Source of the DNA: Rhabdornis inornatus | Taxonomy: Eukaryota; Chordata; Aves; Passeriformes; Rhabdornithidae | Direction of reading: 5' to 3' | DNA: 64,000 bases | Assembly (NCBI GenBank): GCA_013397075.1 | Contig: VWZS01006721.1 | Coordinates: 1,193,003-1,257,002 of the forward strand | Shown here: positions 1-13,649 of the stretch, one piece after another | Layout: every line of letters begins with the position of its first letter | Position numbering within the stretch: position 1 is the first letter of the stretch | Translations under genes and position numbers: made by a program | Notes under the pieces: generated by a model | What the model saw: the letters and a program-made list of their open reading frames with translations, nothing else | What the model was told of the DNA's origin: nothing | Databases searched by the model: none

Positions 1-1977
1 AGGGAGCACAATCTATGTCTTAGAGACACATAAATTGCTAAATAGCCCCACCTTCAAGTGGAGCCATTTTACCTTAAGTCTCTGCTTCTCAGCTTAACTA
101 TTGAAATAAATAAGCGTTTCTTATTTCACTATTGCTTTGAAAATCTGATGTCCAACACACAAGAGGGTACACCTCTTTTGTCACCGCCTCGTCTGTTTCT
201 TTGTTTTTCTCACTGAGTTGGCCCAGCAAAACCCCTGGAGGTTTACAGTGGTGAAGTCGACTCTGTGAGAGTGCATACCTGATGCTCTGTGACTCATTTT
301 GCACAGCAAATTTGGCCCAAGAAGTACACCTGAAATTTCACTTCCCTTGACCTGAAGTGCATCAACATCAAAGCGTGCACCAAGTCCTCCTGGAAATCCT
401 ACCAGCCTATCCCAGCTGAGCAGCAACTGAACAAATTTCTTCCAGCCACCACACAGATCTGGGATTTTCTTCCAGTTATGTGATTTCATAAAGGTATCAC
501 ACAGGCTGGAAGCAAAATGTCCAGGCAGCCCCTCTGCCAGACCATGAACTGAGTCCCATACTCATCTGAAATACTCATTAAATAAAACTATACTAACATT
601 GGCCTCTTTGTCCATGGGTGGTCAGGAAATAATGAGTTAAAGCTCGAAGTAGCCCTGACTTCTCATTTGCTTATCTTAGTGGTCATCAGTTGGTCATTAC
701 TGGTGGAGACAGAGACTCATAATGCATCCCTGTAATGCAACACTGGCTGCGCATTTCCACATTGTCCTACCCTTACGAGGGATTCATGGCACACAATAAC
801 AGTGTAATCTCAGGCCATATATTCACAGATATCCCCCCTGTAAAATAAAAACAAATAGGAAGTTAATCCCTGTGAAATGGCACTCCATGAACAGAGCTGG
901 TAAAGGGGGAACAAATGTCCCTTTCCCTCCTTCTCTTTGCAGCCTTTCCTCAGGACCCACCTGCTCTTCATTACACATAAGTAAAATTAATTCCTACTCT
1001 TGTATTCCTACTAATGAAGCTTCTCAGAGCAGCTCAGAATTACAAACATTTACATAATGGCTTAATTTTTAGAATCAATTAGAAATTTTTAAGTAGTTTT
1101 TCCACCGCCAAAGCTCTGCACCAAGCCAGGTGCTTTGCAAGCCTCCCTTGCAACTGCATGAGAGCTTCCTTTGACTTGCAGAAGGCAGGCAGCACTCCTT
1201 TGGCTTTAAAATCCATCAAATTACAAATATAATGGCTGCATAATCAAATTCATTGCCTTGATGGTTCAGCAGAAGTTTCACCAGATTTAAATCAAATTTG
1301 GGGGGGAAAGAAAAAACCATCCCAAAAGAAAACACACAAAAACAAGCCCACCCCACAGCAACAGTGAAGTTTTTTATAAAATAAAAAACACTTTTTCTCT
1401 AGCTCCCCCAGACTTTGGAGTGCAACCTTTTTTTGCATGTTTCCTAAGGAAGTGAGAGCAATGCAACCACTCTTTTTTGGATCTCTTTTAATTGTCTTCA
1501 CTCCCTCTCCTGTGCCTCTGAATCCGGGGGCTCTTTTCAATCATATTTGAAAGAAGGGCAGAAAGATAAATTGTTTTTTTTTATGATTTGTGGACATTGG
1601 CAGCTGGACAGAAGAAGAGGTGCCAATCAAATTGCTGCCTAGGGAAAGTCAGGTAAAATTCAGCTGTTGGACTCAACTTGAAAGTGGATGGGTAACTAAT
1701 TAGTAGAGGCAAGTAAAAAAAAAACAAAACAACTAATGTTTCCCAGAAAACGAAAACAACAGGATTAAACAGAACAGCAACTATGACACACTGCACACAA
1801 AGTCTCATGTTAAAATCATCTTGAGTGCCATAACCCAACTCAGAAAACCAGGTTCCCTGCAGCTCCAAGTGATGCTGTTCTGTGCTGGGAAGCCTGGCTG
1901 TGCAGCTCTCCCTCCTTCCAGGAAGGTTTTATTACAAAGACATTTATCAGTATGCAAGAAGCAGCAGAGATGACATT

Positions 1978-2033
1978 TTCTCCTCCTCCCTGCTTCTTCC
2001 TGCTCCCATTTTTCCTTCCCCCTTCTACTCCCC
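1978..2033. repeat. Pyrimidine-rich low-complexity tract
   Basis: A stretch of about 55 bases is almost entirely C and T on the plus strand, with only scattered G and A. It has no fixed period, so it is low-complexity sequence and not a clean microsatellite. Such tracts can act as polypyrimidine tracts or form unusual DNA structure, but no exon was recognised next to it. Confidence 0.6.
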
Positions 2034-4084
2034 AGGGGCACTGCTGGCGTCCTCGCTGTGGTCCTGCTTACACTCTGCTGTGATTCTGCTTTAAGCATGG
2101 TCCCAGCAGGTTATTTAAGCTCACCAAAAGCCAGGGCTCACCTGGATTCCTAAGGCTGTGCTTTACATAAACACATTTTCCTTGCTGTACCCAAGAAGAG
2201 GTTTGTTATGGAGCTCACAGCTCCACAGAATGTTTTATCCCTTCCTTTCCAAGGACTCACATTTTGGTTACTGCAAAATCCTCTCCTGCGGCCTTGCCGA
2301 AAATCATCCTGACACATTTGTTTTCTTTCAAAACGCTGCCATGAAGATCCTTTCTGCACCTTGCTGCTTTGACCACATCCCACCTCCATGTTTTTCTTTT
2401 GTGGTTACCTCTGTTTCACACATCCAGAATAAACACTGTGCTTGTAGCTCCAGGTTTTTTTCATGGCTTACCTCCAACTTGAACATCACCTCCACTGCTA
2501 CCAAGATGTACTTCAACTCTGCCATGGTAGCTTTTGTCCTGAACTTGTCTATTTGAAAACCAAACAAATGTGTTTTCTCTTACACTGGGATGCAGAGAAG
2601 AGACACACTCACTGCTGGAAAACTCTCTCTGGTCCTTCCCTAAACCCCTCCCCTTGCTGCAATGCCGAAAGTAGACCCCACACCTGGTTTTAGAGGGTCA
2701 AAAAAACCACTCCTTGCCTTGTGAGTGTCACTAAAATCAATACATGCATCTCCATTTGCATTTATTTGGTGGATTTTTAAGCAGGCTCTGCTTTGTGGCA
2801 TGCTGAGGCTGACATGTATTCACTGATGTAGATCCCTGGCCCACAGCCTCCCTACACCTTACAACGTGGGGGCTCTGGGGCAGGTGTCCCTCTCTGTTCT
2901 GCAGTCATAAAGCACAGAGCACATCTGGTTCCGATCCATGTCTGGGCTTCCCAGATGTTACAGGAACCGGATAATATTTGAATAATAACAATAACATGCC
3001 CTGCTGTTTGTTTTACGGCACCTTTGTGGTCATCAGCATATGCCTTATGTGTTACTTCAATTTGCTCCTGGCTATCTCTACATAGCAGTCTTGCAAGAGT
3101 CCTAGAAAGCCTGATTTCCCTGAAAATCATTGAGAATCCAGGGGAAAATCTTGAGGAGAGCTGGTTGGCATTCCTAGCAGCTCTCCTCCAACACAGTTTT
3201 ATATCCCTGCTCTGTCCCAGCTGGCTCACCTCCTGCCCTGTTTATTTTCCGCAGAAGGCAGGAGGAGCCCAAATTAATAGAAAACAGGGAGGTTTCTGGC
3301 TTTCATCAAAATCCACACAGTTCTGACCAGCATGGACAGAAGAAACCACTTGACAAGGAGTTTGCAGGACAGCAACGCAAAGTCACAGGGATGTTTGCAG
3401 GAGTGAGCCCATGAGACCAAAGTGCTGCCTCAGCAACGACAACATCCCCACATCCTCAGGGAGCAAGCATCCCAGGGAGAGGAAAATGGTTTTATGTACT
3501 TCCTCAGGCTCCTTTGAAAGCAATGTAAGGAAGTAATTTTGGGAAAGGAAAAACAAAAAGGAAAAAAAAAACAACAAACCACAGACAGTTAGACATTAAG
3601 ATTATTTTCTCTCTGCACATTGTATATCTTGATGAGCTATTTGGCATTCCAAGCCTTGTGTCTGCAAAGAGAATAAAGGAAGACAAAATGTTCTGCAAAT
3701 GCAAATATACAACTCTACATTAAGCTGAGTATCTCTTGATATCTCTATATAAAATGAAAGCAGTGCTTAAATTCTAGTTCTGGAGTACCTGAACTACATA
3801 GAGGAAAAGCAGTTCTTAAAAAGATCTATTATTGAGCAGTCTGCCAGGATGATACATCTGCTTATTAATACAGAGGAGGCTGGGAAGGCTGTGGCTATGA
3901 GTGATGGATTCCGAAGTACTGCCTATGTACATCAAATCAGATCGCTTTTTGTCAAAGGAAAAACACAAGTCTGGGAAACTGAGAGCAGGAGAGAGAAGTT
4001 TTCACAACAAAAATATAAGAGCAATAATTATTAGCTTCCACTGTTTCTGCAGACAAAAGGGCAATCACTTTAATTCTTCTGCAT

Positions 4085-4165
4085 CTTGGCAAGCCTCTTA
4101 TTTCTTAACTCTAACAATTAGCGTGCCGAATTAATGTGAACCAGAACGCAATTACTGAAGAGCCA
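4085..4165. promoter_or_regulatory. Candidate conserved non-coding element (homeodomain-core rich)
   Basis: A short AT-rich block carries several TAAT/ATTA cores (CAATTAG, GAATTAATG, GCAATTAC) together with three CpG dinucleotides (GCGTG, CCGAA, ACGCA) in sequence that is otherwise CpG-poor. Retained CpGs beside homeodomain cores are common in vertebrate developmental enhancers. This is inference from motif content only; the limits are approximate and it may be chance. Confidence 0.25.
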
Positions 4166-5756
4166 GGGAGGGGAGGGGTAGACAGGGACAGAATGACTGC
4201 ATGCTCAAATCGTTTCACTTTAACGAACATCTCAGTGAAACCAGCTCAGGCACACTATTAATGGAAGTAAAACACCAAGGAAGAAGAGATGTGAATCTAG
4301 GTCCTCCGTTCCCTCTCCTATATGTGCTCTGTGTGAAAGAGAACTATTCTTACCATGGATTTTATGTTTGCCACTGTATTGTTGATAGGAACCTAAAATG
4401 TTTCTTCTTTTGTTTCCAGCTGATGTCCATATAAGACATACATACATCTCATGTCACCAATATTCTCAAATCTTAACAAAAGGTTTCCACAGCTTTTCTT
4501 TTTTAAATCAAAAATTAGACATGTGTAAGTTCTACATTATCCTGCAGCTGCGAAGGCTTCCAGCCATGAGAAAACTACCATTTTCACTGAAATAAAGTTC
4601 TGCTAGCAGGTTAATATTCCCATAATTTTAAAAATGTTTCGCAGGAGGGAAAATAAAATCTAAAATCAATTTTCAGAAATTAAGATGAAATCCATATACT
4701 CAGGGGTTTTGTTTCCAACTACCTTTTCCCCATATTAATGTTTCCCATACAAACTCTTACAAATGGACCCTGTTAGCCTCTGAAGGGGAGGGACGGTGGC
4801 AGGACATTCACAGCAGCACAAAGGCAGTCGGAAACAGAGGACAACCTGGAAGGAGGGAGGACTTCAGGATGAATACATTTGGGACTCTATATACACACAG
4901 GTCACATGGTGATTTTTAACCTTTTTCAGTCTGCAAAATATTTTTTTTAAATGTTCCAGTCAAGCTCCACATATATTTTGCTGTTACTGCAGAGGCTCTC
5001 AATGCCCTTATGGCCATAGGGATGACCCAGGTCAGAATGGTGGGGGTGTGTAAATTTGCAGTTGGGTCAGGTTTGCTCACAGACAGGGCAGGGGTTTGTT
5101 GGCAGCTGCTCAGGGTGGACAAACCTTTGGCCTGGGGTGTAAGGGTAATTTTGCACTTACTTCCCTTTCCTAACAGAGAGCATACATATACATTACCCAC
5201 ATAAGCATGTGCATGGTTATGTAAACCTTCACAACCAAAACACTCGACTCCACAGGCATCTTTCCCTGGGGAGCAGATGAAAGAGCATGTACAGATGTGC
5301 ACCGCTGGAAGCTATTTGGAAACCGCAGCAATAAGGGTGATACCAAGAAACAACTGAGGAGAGAAAAACAAAACCACACGAAACCAAGGCCAAGCGGTGC
5401 ATCCACCTGAACCAGTCAGATTGATCAAACAGATCTGATTTTAGTTAAAAATTACCTTAACTGGGGTGCTATCAGACCACATATGGGGACACATAATACA
5501 CTTTTTTTATAGTGAAAGCACGTCAAAGAAGAAAAACCATGAGAGAGTTCCTCCAGAAACCCTAACTGTGAACTTCCCAGCACAGCAGCAGCTAAGCCCC
5601 TGCCTTAATCATGCATGTGTTTTGCATTATTTTTTATTGACTTTTCAAACTCATAAAATGAGAAAATAAAAGAAAATCTCAGTGACTAGCCACACAACCA
5701 ATCTTTCTGGTCCTATAATCCCACAGACCTCTACAACACAGTTTTATTTTAAACAC

Positions 5757-5815
5757 CTGGGTAATCCTGCTGAAGTCAGAGAGATTACTCATGGATGTGG
5801 AGTCAAAGATGTGAC
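5757..5815. repeat. Relic of an ancient amniote interspersed repeat
   Basis: The stretch contains a degenerate form of a phrase common in sauropsid repeats, roughly 'CTGAAGTCAATGGGACTACTC' followed by a partly self-complementary GTG/CAAAG segment. Here it reads CTGAAGTCAGAGAGATTACT and then CATGGATGTGGAGTCAAAG. I recognise the pattern but cannot name the family. Divergence is high, so limits and orientation are uncertain. Confidence 0.4.
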
Positions 5816-8800
5816 TCACCGGGTGTCCCTACTGACGGACAATGCACGATTCCCACGGAGACCCTCTTGAAACACACAGCCATAAAGACAATTTTTTTTC
5901 CACGCTTTTTTAAGGGAAAAGCTAAAATAAGAAGCAGTGCAAGCATGAGACACATCGGCCGCTCATCTCAAGTCTGTGGAAAATCAGAAATATCTCAAAG
6001 GCAACTGGGGAGCCGGAGATGGGATGAAATGTTAATGCAACCCTTGCCTGACCCACAGTCACAGTGTAGCAGCTAAAGCCATAGTGGATTCTAGCAAAAA
6101 TGAATATAACCTGCAGCATCTTTACAGAGACTCTGCAAAATACAGGAAGGTCACCGACTAAACATCAAACGAAGGATTATCTTAATTTATAAAGAAGCAG
6201 GACCAGGAGGAAACCAGGCCAGGCAATTTCCAAATCCATTGAGGTAGGATCGTATCTACCTGTCTGAACTGAAGGGAATCAACTCCTTCAGTAATAATTC
6301 CACTTAAGGTCAGTAAATATCAGTCTGATGCCCTGGAAGAGACACATATTTCACAGATACCTTTTTCTTTTTTCCTCTTGCTGACCTACAAGTCAAGTGT
6401 GGACTTCCTCCAGCTGTGATTATTGTTTAAAGTCACACGAACCCAAGGTCTAATATTTCAAGCATCCAGGTTTGGGTTCTTTAATTGCAACTTTCTGTGA
6501 CTTCATGATTTATTCATCTCAGGATGCACTCAAAAGTCTAGCGTATCGCTGACATCCCCACGCAGCATACTGTTAGCTTTAAAATTTCATAAACCACCAT
6601 GTACTTGACAAGTTGAAAAGTTAACAAGGGTTATAAGGCAAGGGAAAAAAAAGCATGCTGAGCTCTGATCAGCTCAGCCCCCGGAACTCCAGGCTTTTCG
6701 GAAGTGCAGCACAGAGATTGGTATTAAAAAGGGAGACTCTATTACAATATTGTCTTTATGGCCCACATTTCCCCATTCCTCAGCTGAGCTAAAATACATG
6801 TCTCCTCTTTAATGAAAGCCATACTTACCTCATACACACTGGCTGTAAACTATCAAACAGGGTCTCTGTCTAATGCATAGATTAAGACTTGATTGCAGAT
6901 TTTTTTAAAGACTTTTGAAAAGAAAACGGCTTGTGAGGCCACTCAGTGCTGTGTGGCCACATGAGCAGCTAGGAGACAGCAAAACCTGCCCTTCACCCCC
7001 ACACAAATCAGTGACCACCTACACACTGGGTTCAGAGTGCTCTGAGAAAGAGAGGAGAAACCCTGCACATTTGGAAATGAGAGGTCTCTTAGTCCAAATG
7101 ACTATTCAATATGTCTTGTTTAAAAGAAGCCCCCCTGCAGAAAAGAAGTGCCAGCAAGTTCTTCCTGAGAAGGTTTCTATGAGGATAAATTAAGGTTCTC
7201 AGCCTACAATCAGCAGGAAAATACTAAAGGCAGACACAGACAACATCAGGTAGAACAAAAATATCCATAAATATGACTTATACTTTAACACATAATACCT
7301 TAGCAACACCATAGGCACCAAGTTGTACCCCATAAGGTCTCAGGGACTTTTTTTCAAGTCTACTGAATTATCCCACCAGTTCTGATGCCTGGAACCTTTG
7401 CTACTCAAGAAGCAGGCCTGCTCTGACGAGCAGGCAGTAAAATGACAAATAGAGAGTAAATGTCTTTTCATCTCACCAGTGATGGTGCAGCTCTCTCACA
7501 CCTGCCTGGGCTCAGCGTCAGCTAGCACAGGTCTCCCTCAGAGATGAAGGGGCTTTGGCCATACACATGAACCACCATGTGAAGGTTTAGAGGATGACAA
7601 GACTGCCTTTCAACCGGTTTTCAAGTCTATAAACAGCACTTTCAGAGCTGCTTACATTTCTGTTGTCCTGTGAATGGATTTCTTCAATGGGAATGCAACA
7701 ACAGTCATTCACTTTCATCCCAAACAAAACAAAAGGACCACAGCTAAACCAGAAACCGTGTGTGTACGGCACCAGAATATTTGATTACCACTTCTGAAAA
7801 TATACCTGCATAGTATGAAAAATCTCCCAGCGGACCACGCTGCGCTGTGTTTTTATTTTACAAATGCAAATTGAATTTAAGCAGCTTTTGCAAAGACTGT
7901 TTTGTTAAGAAAATCAGCCAGCAATGTGATGTAGCCCTGCCTCTGTTTTGCCTACATTAGCAAGGACAGGCTCCAATCTGCAGGATGGGGCAGGGGGCAA
8001 CAAACAAGGCAGGCAGTGATTTGGCTTCTGCACCAAACTCAGAGATTAGGCAGGCCAAGGAGAAATTTCAAGCTCACTTAGCGAACACCAAGCTTATAAG
8101 AAAACACATATTATTACAAAATGGGCTGCAGTGGGCTCTCCTTGAAAAGCATCGCTGCAAACTCAAACAGAAGTATAATTTAATAAAATGCAGCAAGATT
8201 CAAGTGAATAATAAAACCTGCTGTGACGAGAGGACTAAATGAAATTGCTTCTTCTTGTCCATTATACCTTTATTTTTGATTAGAGAAACAAAACCTGGGA
8301 ATCAAAATGTCAGGCTTTTTCATCCCCAAAGGGTTCCTATGGATACTGAAAAGGGAGAAAGTGCCTCGATTCTGGCAAATATAATTAGCATAACTTCAGA
8401 GCGAAAAACAGGTAGCAGCAGTCACACAGCTCACTCATGGATGCAGACTTCTGCAGAGACCCTTTAACAAAAAAGCAAATATTATCCCTAACTTCATTAC
8501 TAAAATGAGTACATAAAAACACATTCATTTCATGCACTTTCCATGACACTTCATTACTTCCCAGAAAATTATATGCACTGGCTGTCTTTTCTCCCATGTT
8601 AAAATATACACCGCACCCCATGCTGGCTCTTGTTTCTGACACACTGCATTTTGAAATATGGAGCAGAAACCTCCTCGGGCAGAGAGGGTAAAGGAAATGT
8701 ATGACTCAATAAAGCTAACTGGCATTACATGCAAAACTCTCCTTGTGCTACAATCACCAAACTCTTACCCTCTGTCTGCTGAGGCCAGTAAAGCTGTTAA

Positions 8801-9800
8801 GTTGGGTTTCTTGTCATTTCTGTCCCCATGCTTCTCAACCAAGAACGAAAAGGCTGACTGAAAAATCTCTGATCCTTCCTGAAACAATACTCACTTGCAT
8901 GTGCCCAAGTGTTTCAGCAGCAGCAAGCCTGCTGTCATGAGCACTCTCTCCATAAATCTGTCATCCCTGGTCCACTCCCTCCAAGCACCATTTGCATGGA
9001 GAAATAAAGCCACGTCACTGGATTACTCTTTTAATTACTCTTACTTGGATGTCAGTGACACCCAGAAGGCCAAAACCCCAGTTCTGTCAAGTATTTCTTC
9101 AGTCATTCCCATGTGAAGTTCACTAAAGTAGGACAGTCACCAAAAGGTGTCTGCGTTGGTGGCGGTGTTGTTTAAGAACAAAAGACGCCATTAGATCACT
9201 CTCTAAACTGCCAATACAACTGTCTTTCACTAGGGCTACCACAGCCTATATGGATGAGATGATTAATCACTTCAATTCTACCAACCATTATTTCTAATTA
9301 AAAACCAACCCATAAATATCTATTTTATCGCTAGGTCTGTGTGGTAAATAAATTCAAGTGGTCAGTAAAACACTCACAAAGGAAATTACATTTAAAAAAT
9401 GACTTTTCATTTCCAAGTGTATCTTCCTAATTAAAATGGCTGTTTCCCATACATATCCCAGCAGCACCGTCTGCAATAATTTAAAGAGTCTTTGAAAGCA
9501 CAATTCTCAACAAACCCATTAAAATAACTTCTTACCATCATCTGTCCAATGGAAACTAGAGCATTTTAATATTATACCACACTTCTCAATGTTGAGACTT
9601 TACTGCTTCTCTGTCTTCCAGCCAGGCAGTGAAGAATTAAAGCACAAGCAAAAGGAAAAACATGCAAAATATGCAACTTCCTAAACAGGCAACTTCATAC
9701 ATACAGATTAATTACCCTCCAGTGCTGATGACAGATGCGAATCTGTATGGGTAATTATTTTAAACCTTCTTTCCAGGAAGATCTCAAACCTAAGGGGTTC
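5816..9800. other. Non-coding single-copy sequence, no gene recognised
   Basis: No coding region, RNA gene or young mobile element was seen. The longest open frames are 92 codons or fewer and lack recognisable motifs. The block contains two AT-rich stretches that look constrained: about 6415-6645 (separate entry) and about 7825-7980, where a CGCTGCGCTG patch is followed by mixed A/T sequence without simple repeats. A POU octamer ATTTGCAT occurs at 8990-8997. The remainder is ordinary unique sequence. Confidence 0.7.
6415..6645. promoter_or_regulatory. Candidate conserved non-coding element
   Basis: This AT-rich, non-repetitive block has short CpG-bearing words unusual for the surroundings (TCACACGAAC, AGCGTATCGCTG, CCACGCAG), TTTAATTG and TGATTTATTC. 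There is no open frame. Its look (complex sequence, no simple repeats, retained CpGs) resembles vertebrate conserved non-coding elements. No alignment was possible, so this is a composition-based guess. Confidence 0.25.
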
Positions 9801-9827
9801 TTGGGGCACCTTGGGGCACCTTGGGGC
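9801..9827. repeat. Short tandem repeat, 10-bp unit, 2.7 copies
   Basis: The unit TTGGGGCACC starts at 9801 and 9811, with a partial third copy TTGGGGC at 9821. The copies are identical, so the duplication is recent or polymorphic. It includes runs of four G separated by six bases, too few full repeats for a convincing four-stranded structure. It looks like a replication-slippage product. Confidence 0.85.
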
Positions 9828-10482
9828 TTTCCTGGTAAGGAAGAAAACCCCTTTTTATAATAGTGCAAAGAAGCTGCTTAGAAGGACCCCCTCAGGGTGG
9901 GACTGCCAGGCCAAGACACTGTGTGTGGTCGGCAGGAAAATGCAGATGTTAATACCCTTCTAATCATCACTTCACATCTAGCACAGTCATAACTTACTCT
10001 ATATACACAGAGCTATTACACAAAGTCCTCTCTGCCTTAGGAGCCTCAAAAGGACCCACTCCACAGAAAGCAAAGTCCTCCATGGCAAAGAAATGGAGCC
10101 CTGCTCCTTGGTACAGCTCCAGTGAGCAGGGCAGAAAATGGGACCCAGAATCCAAGGGGTGTTTTATCACGTTTGAGTTTCCAGAGGAAGGAGCAGAAGG
10201 ACTGTGCTGGGCACGGGCAATGTTTACATTGCAAAGGAAGGAAGGAAGAACGGTTCAACTGAGACATGAAAAAAGGCAAATGCTGCAAGCAAAGCACAAG
10301 CTGAACTACCATCTATAAATATTTGAATTATTCTATGCAATATTTCAGAACATAACAAACAGCACTGGGATTTATATTAAAATGATCCCTCTGTGTTGTT
10401 CCTGTATGTGTATATGAATCATACACATTCTTCTTTAGATGCACTGCATATAAAATTATAGATCTTATAAAAAACTAAGGAC

Positions 10483-10530
10483 CAGAGTTTCAAAAGCGCG
10501 CAGAACACATTTAGATACTCACTGTCAGCA
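10483..10530. repeat. Possible relic of an ancient amniote repeat
   Basis: The words CCAGAGTTTCAAAAGCGCGC resemble the 'CCAGATTTTCAAAAGCGCTCAGC' phrase of old sauropsid repeats, the same phrase seen more clearly at 26049. Only about 40 bases match, so this could be coincidence. The clustered CpGs (GCGCGC) are unusual for a decayed repeat in CpG-poor DNA. Confidence 0.3.
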
Positions 10531-11559
10531 GGGACTGCTGGAGAAATCAGCTGACTTTTTTTTGAGGACAGCAAGGATGGCAGAAACCACCATCACACTC
10601 TTGAATTTTGCTGATATGCAGCCTGGATGCGAAGACTTTTCCAAAACAAGGCCACCATACTTATGCTCTTAAGTGTGTGCTAAATGCACTTGAGAAAAAC
10701 TGACCCTAAATGGACAATTTTACCTATGCTGATTCTGCAAAAAATCACAAGAAAGCCATAACTTAACATCTAGCCCAACTACAGCATACTTGAAACACTT
10801 ATAATGTGCCATATGTATTAGTAGTTATTTATTCTTTAATATAAACACTTAAAAAATTAATTACACGCTCTGTCAGAGCTGTCTAATAGATAGGCAATCT
10901 CAACTATAAAACACCACTGTGCTCTTTTCTGTAATCACCCCCACCTTTTGAAATTACCTTCAGATGTTTGTTAAGGGACATTAATGTCTCTGAAATCTAG
11001 CAAGAGGTAAAATGTTGCACTCAGCTCAGTGCCATGTGTATAATTCCTGCATCATTAACTGGCAGCCACTAATTTTATCCTTAAACGACAACACAATTTT
11101 ATGGGACTTTTCCAGAGACCAATTATTGTAACTCTTACTACTTCGGGAGGACACAAAAAACCCTCAACTGCATCAAACCAGTCTATCCTGAACTGCAATT
11201 CTTCAGCTCACATGGTTTTATAAGGCTTTAAGTGCACTGCTGTGGGGGTTTACAGCGTGATTCTCCGACTGCCTGGATGGACACACAGCAAGAACAACTC
11301 TGGCAAACTTGCCTTCAGCCCCACTTCCACTGAGATGCAAAGATCTCCTTGGGACTAACAAGCAGCCAAGTTGCTGGAGTGTATTGCACAAAGCTGCACT
11401 GGACAACAGGGCATGGAAAAGCTGGCTTGGATATAGAGTTATGTGCACTGAAAAAGGAAGATACAAATGTGATTTTAAGTAAAACTTAACAGATGACCTT
11501 TCTAGCTTGGGATCTGTCGAAAATTATCTCTACACCTTGGAAATTATACAGGAGGAAAT

Positions 11560-11835
11560 GAAGACAATGAATTTAGCGAGAGGTGTTTTCCTTATTTCAT
11601 TAACTGCAGGGTGATTACCAATCAGTTGTGAAAGTTATTAAAGCAATTTGTAACTTTAGGCATCTAATGGCATTTATGCAGGAGGGAACTGGCAATCAAC
11701 ACTACCTAATTCAGCTTGAGGTGTTTCTGTTTTTTAATATATCATAAGCGAATTATGGCTGTGCCTCTAACAATATGCCACATTTGAATCTGGCTCTTCA
11801 TTTGCACTGGTAATTTCCACATTTTAATTTGAACT
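11560..11835. promoter_or_regulatory. Candidate conserved non-coding element
   Basis: A 275-bp AT-rich but complex block carries many homeodomain-type cores (CATTAACTG, TCTAATGGC, CCTAATTC, TTTTAATTTG), CAATCA words and TTTATGCA, with no simple repeats and no open frame of note. This texture is typical of deeply conserved vertebrate enhancers near developmental genes, but conservation is inferred only. It is bounded on the right by a C-rich patch near 11868-11885. Confidence 0.28.
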
Positions 11836-13632
11836 GACAACCAAGGATGGCTTAAGACTGTTCCTCACCCCCCTTGCCCCCCCCTCTTTTAACATATAGT
11901 CAAGAAACTGCTGGACGCCCTGTTTTTCTCTAGAATAAATAAAATGCCTCCTAAATATGCAAAACTCCTTCTAAAGAAACAGAGACCTGTTAACTAAAAT
12001 AATTTGCTCCTACTCAAGTGGGACTCTTTAATTCCCTCAGTTGGAACAAGATGCAATAGAAACAAACCTGGATCAAAGCCAGGTGAGGGGCTGCTGTAAC
12101 AAACACATGCTTTATTCCACAACCAAGCTGATGGGATTTCATCACCCAGATCTTCTTCTGCCTACTTTTTACCCTGTTCAGGTAGATTTTTCCTCATCAT
12201 CAACCTGATGAGTTACTGAAGTTCACTGAAAATTAAAGTACAACCATCCAAATAGCCACCTTTTACGAAATCCCAACAAATTAACATACCAAACACAAAA
12301 TGCTTATGGCAATCAGTTACCCATTAGTGGGTTTTCTTGTTGTTGGTTTTAAAATGTGGAATAATGCTGAAAAAAACAAATAAAATAGACACCACATAGC
12401 TCTGCCTGTTTGTTTCATAATTGTCCATTACAGGCTATTTCTACCTACAAGACTATGTGTGCTGCTATGCTCTCAGTTGGAGCCCTTTTGCTAAGAAATA
12501 ACTGAAATCTCAACTGTCTGACATTTAAATATAATATTGACTTTTGAATTGCTATTTTAATGGTGTGTCTAAGCAGCATGAATACAAATGTACTGTGCAG
12601 AAATATATCTATTTCCACCACTGAAAAAAACCAAAAGAACTCAACAAAAAATCCCACTCCATAGGACTATTTTGACTGCAGTAATCCTATAATTGTCTTC
12701 TCCACTTTCTAAGAATTTTTTTCTTTTCCTTCCAGGTGTGACAGTAAATCTGCCTTCCTCTCTTCATTTTTACAGACTCCAGCCTATGGGCATTTTCTGA
12801 GGTATGTGTCTTAATTTCTGACATCAAGAACTGCTGCATTTTTGAGGAATGTTTTGGGAAAGAGTCAAGCAGTTCTACATGTTTCTGCATCTTCATAGAT
12901 GTGACACGGGTACTCAAATCGAAATGAAAACATAAAATTTTTTTGTTTGTTTTACTGACTTGCCATCAACTAGCTCTTGGTACAAATGGGGAGATCTGCT
13001 GACTCCTGATACCTCCACTAAAAGGTATCCCCTTTGGAGAGTGGTTTCTATGATTCAAAACCTGAGACCTTCAACTCTTCCCGCTTTATAGTCAGCAGGT
13101 TGAGGTGTCCAATCTAAAAGCGAGGTGCAAGTAGTGCCTGCAAGATGTTGGGAAGGAAAGGAGTTCACAGGAGCATTTCTCATCCTTGTGTTCTGGCATT
13201 TTCCAGGCTCTGCCACCTCTCCATGCTGAGGAAGGATGAGCACCATTTTTCCCTTAAAGCGTTTTCATTCTACTTTCACCAAAAAAAATGTAGTTTTACT
13301 GTAGGAGCAGGAGAGGAAAGTATGGTGGCACAGATAGTAAGTTGATTTGAAAATGACTGAGAAAGGCTTTTTCTCCCTACTTATAACTCAAGACTTACTG
13401 AAGTTTAAAATTTGAAATGTTCAGGTTGGCTAATCCCCTCTGGGGCTTTGCATTACTAGTTAAAGTTATGACAGCAAAGAGACCTGGATTAGAAGTGGTT
13501 ACAAACTTCAGCTTTCTGGGAGATAAAATGGATGGGACAGCACATAGGGGAAAGAAGTTTCAGAAAAATTCCAGTTTTAATACTGTGACACAGGTAATAC
13601 TGCAAATCCACTCTGCTGTTTTGATTTATTTT

Positions 13633-13649
13633 GGGGGGGGGGAGGGGGG
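13633..13649 (+). repeat. G-homopolymer tract
   Basis: Ten G, one A and six G form a 17-bp nearly pure guanine run on the plus strand. It stands alone: there are no further G-runs nearby, so only a slipped or intermolecular quadruplex could form. Its length is likely to vary between individuals and is prone to sequencing error. Confidence 0.9.

Larger units (their letters stand above)
1..5756. other. Non-coding single-copy sequence, no gene recognised
   Basis: No open frame here has recognisable protein content; the longest is 132 codons at 2158-2556 and lies over a pyrimidine-rich, non-repetitive stretch. The block is AT-rich and CpG-poor with short homopolymers, for example a run of seven G at 1300-1306. 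A consensus POU octamer ATTTGCAT lies at 2754-2761, but single octamers are expected by chance at this scale. No interspersed repeat could be named. It could be intergenic or intronic; nothing in the window tells which. Confidence 0.7.

Noticed and set aside
2754..2761. Single ATTTGCAT octamers (also at 8990-8997) as regulatory sites
   Set aside because: An 8-bp word is expected about twice in 64 kb on both strands; without supporting context these are not claimed as elements.
3312..3342. RE1/NRSF-like site (CAGCATGGACAG)
   Set aside because: The right half GGACAG matches, but the spacing to the left half-site is about three bases too short for the canonical element.
13633..13649. G-quadruplex at the G run
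   Set aside because: There is only one uninterrupted run pair and no set of four spaced G-runs, so an ordinary intramolecular quadruplex is not supported.
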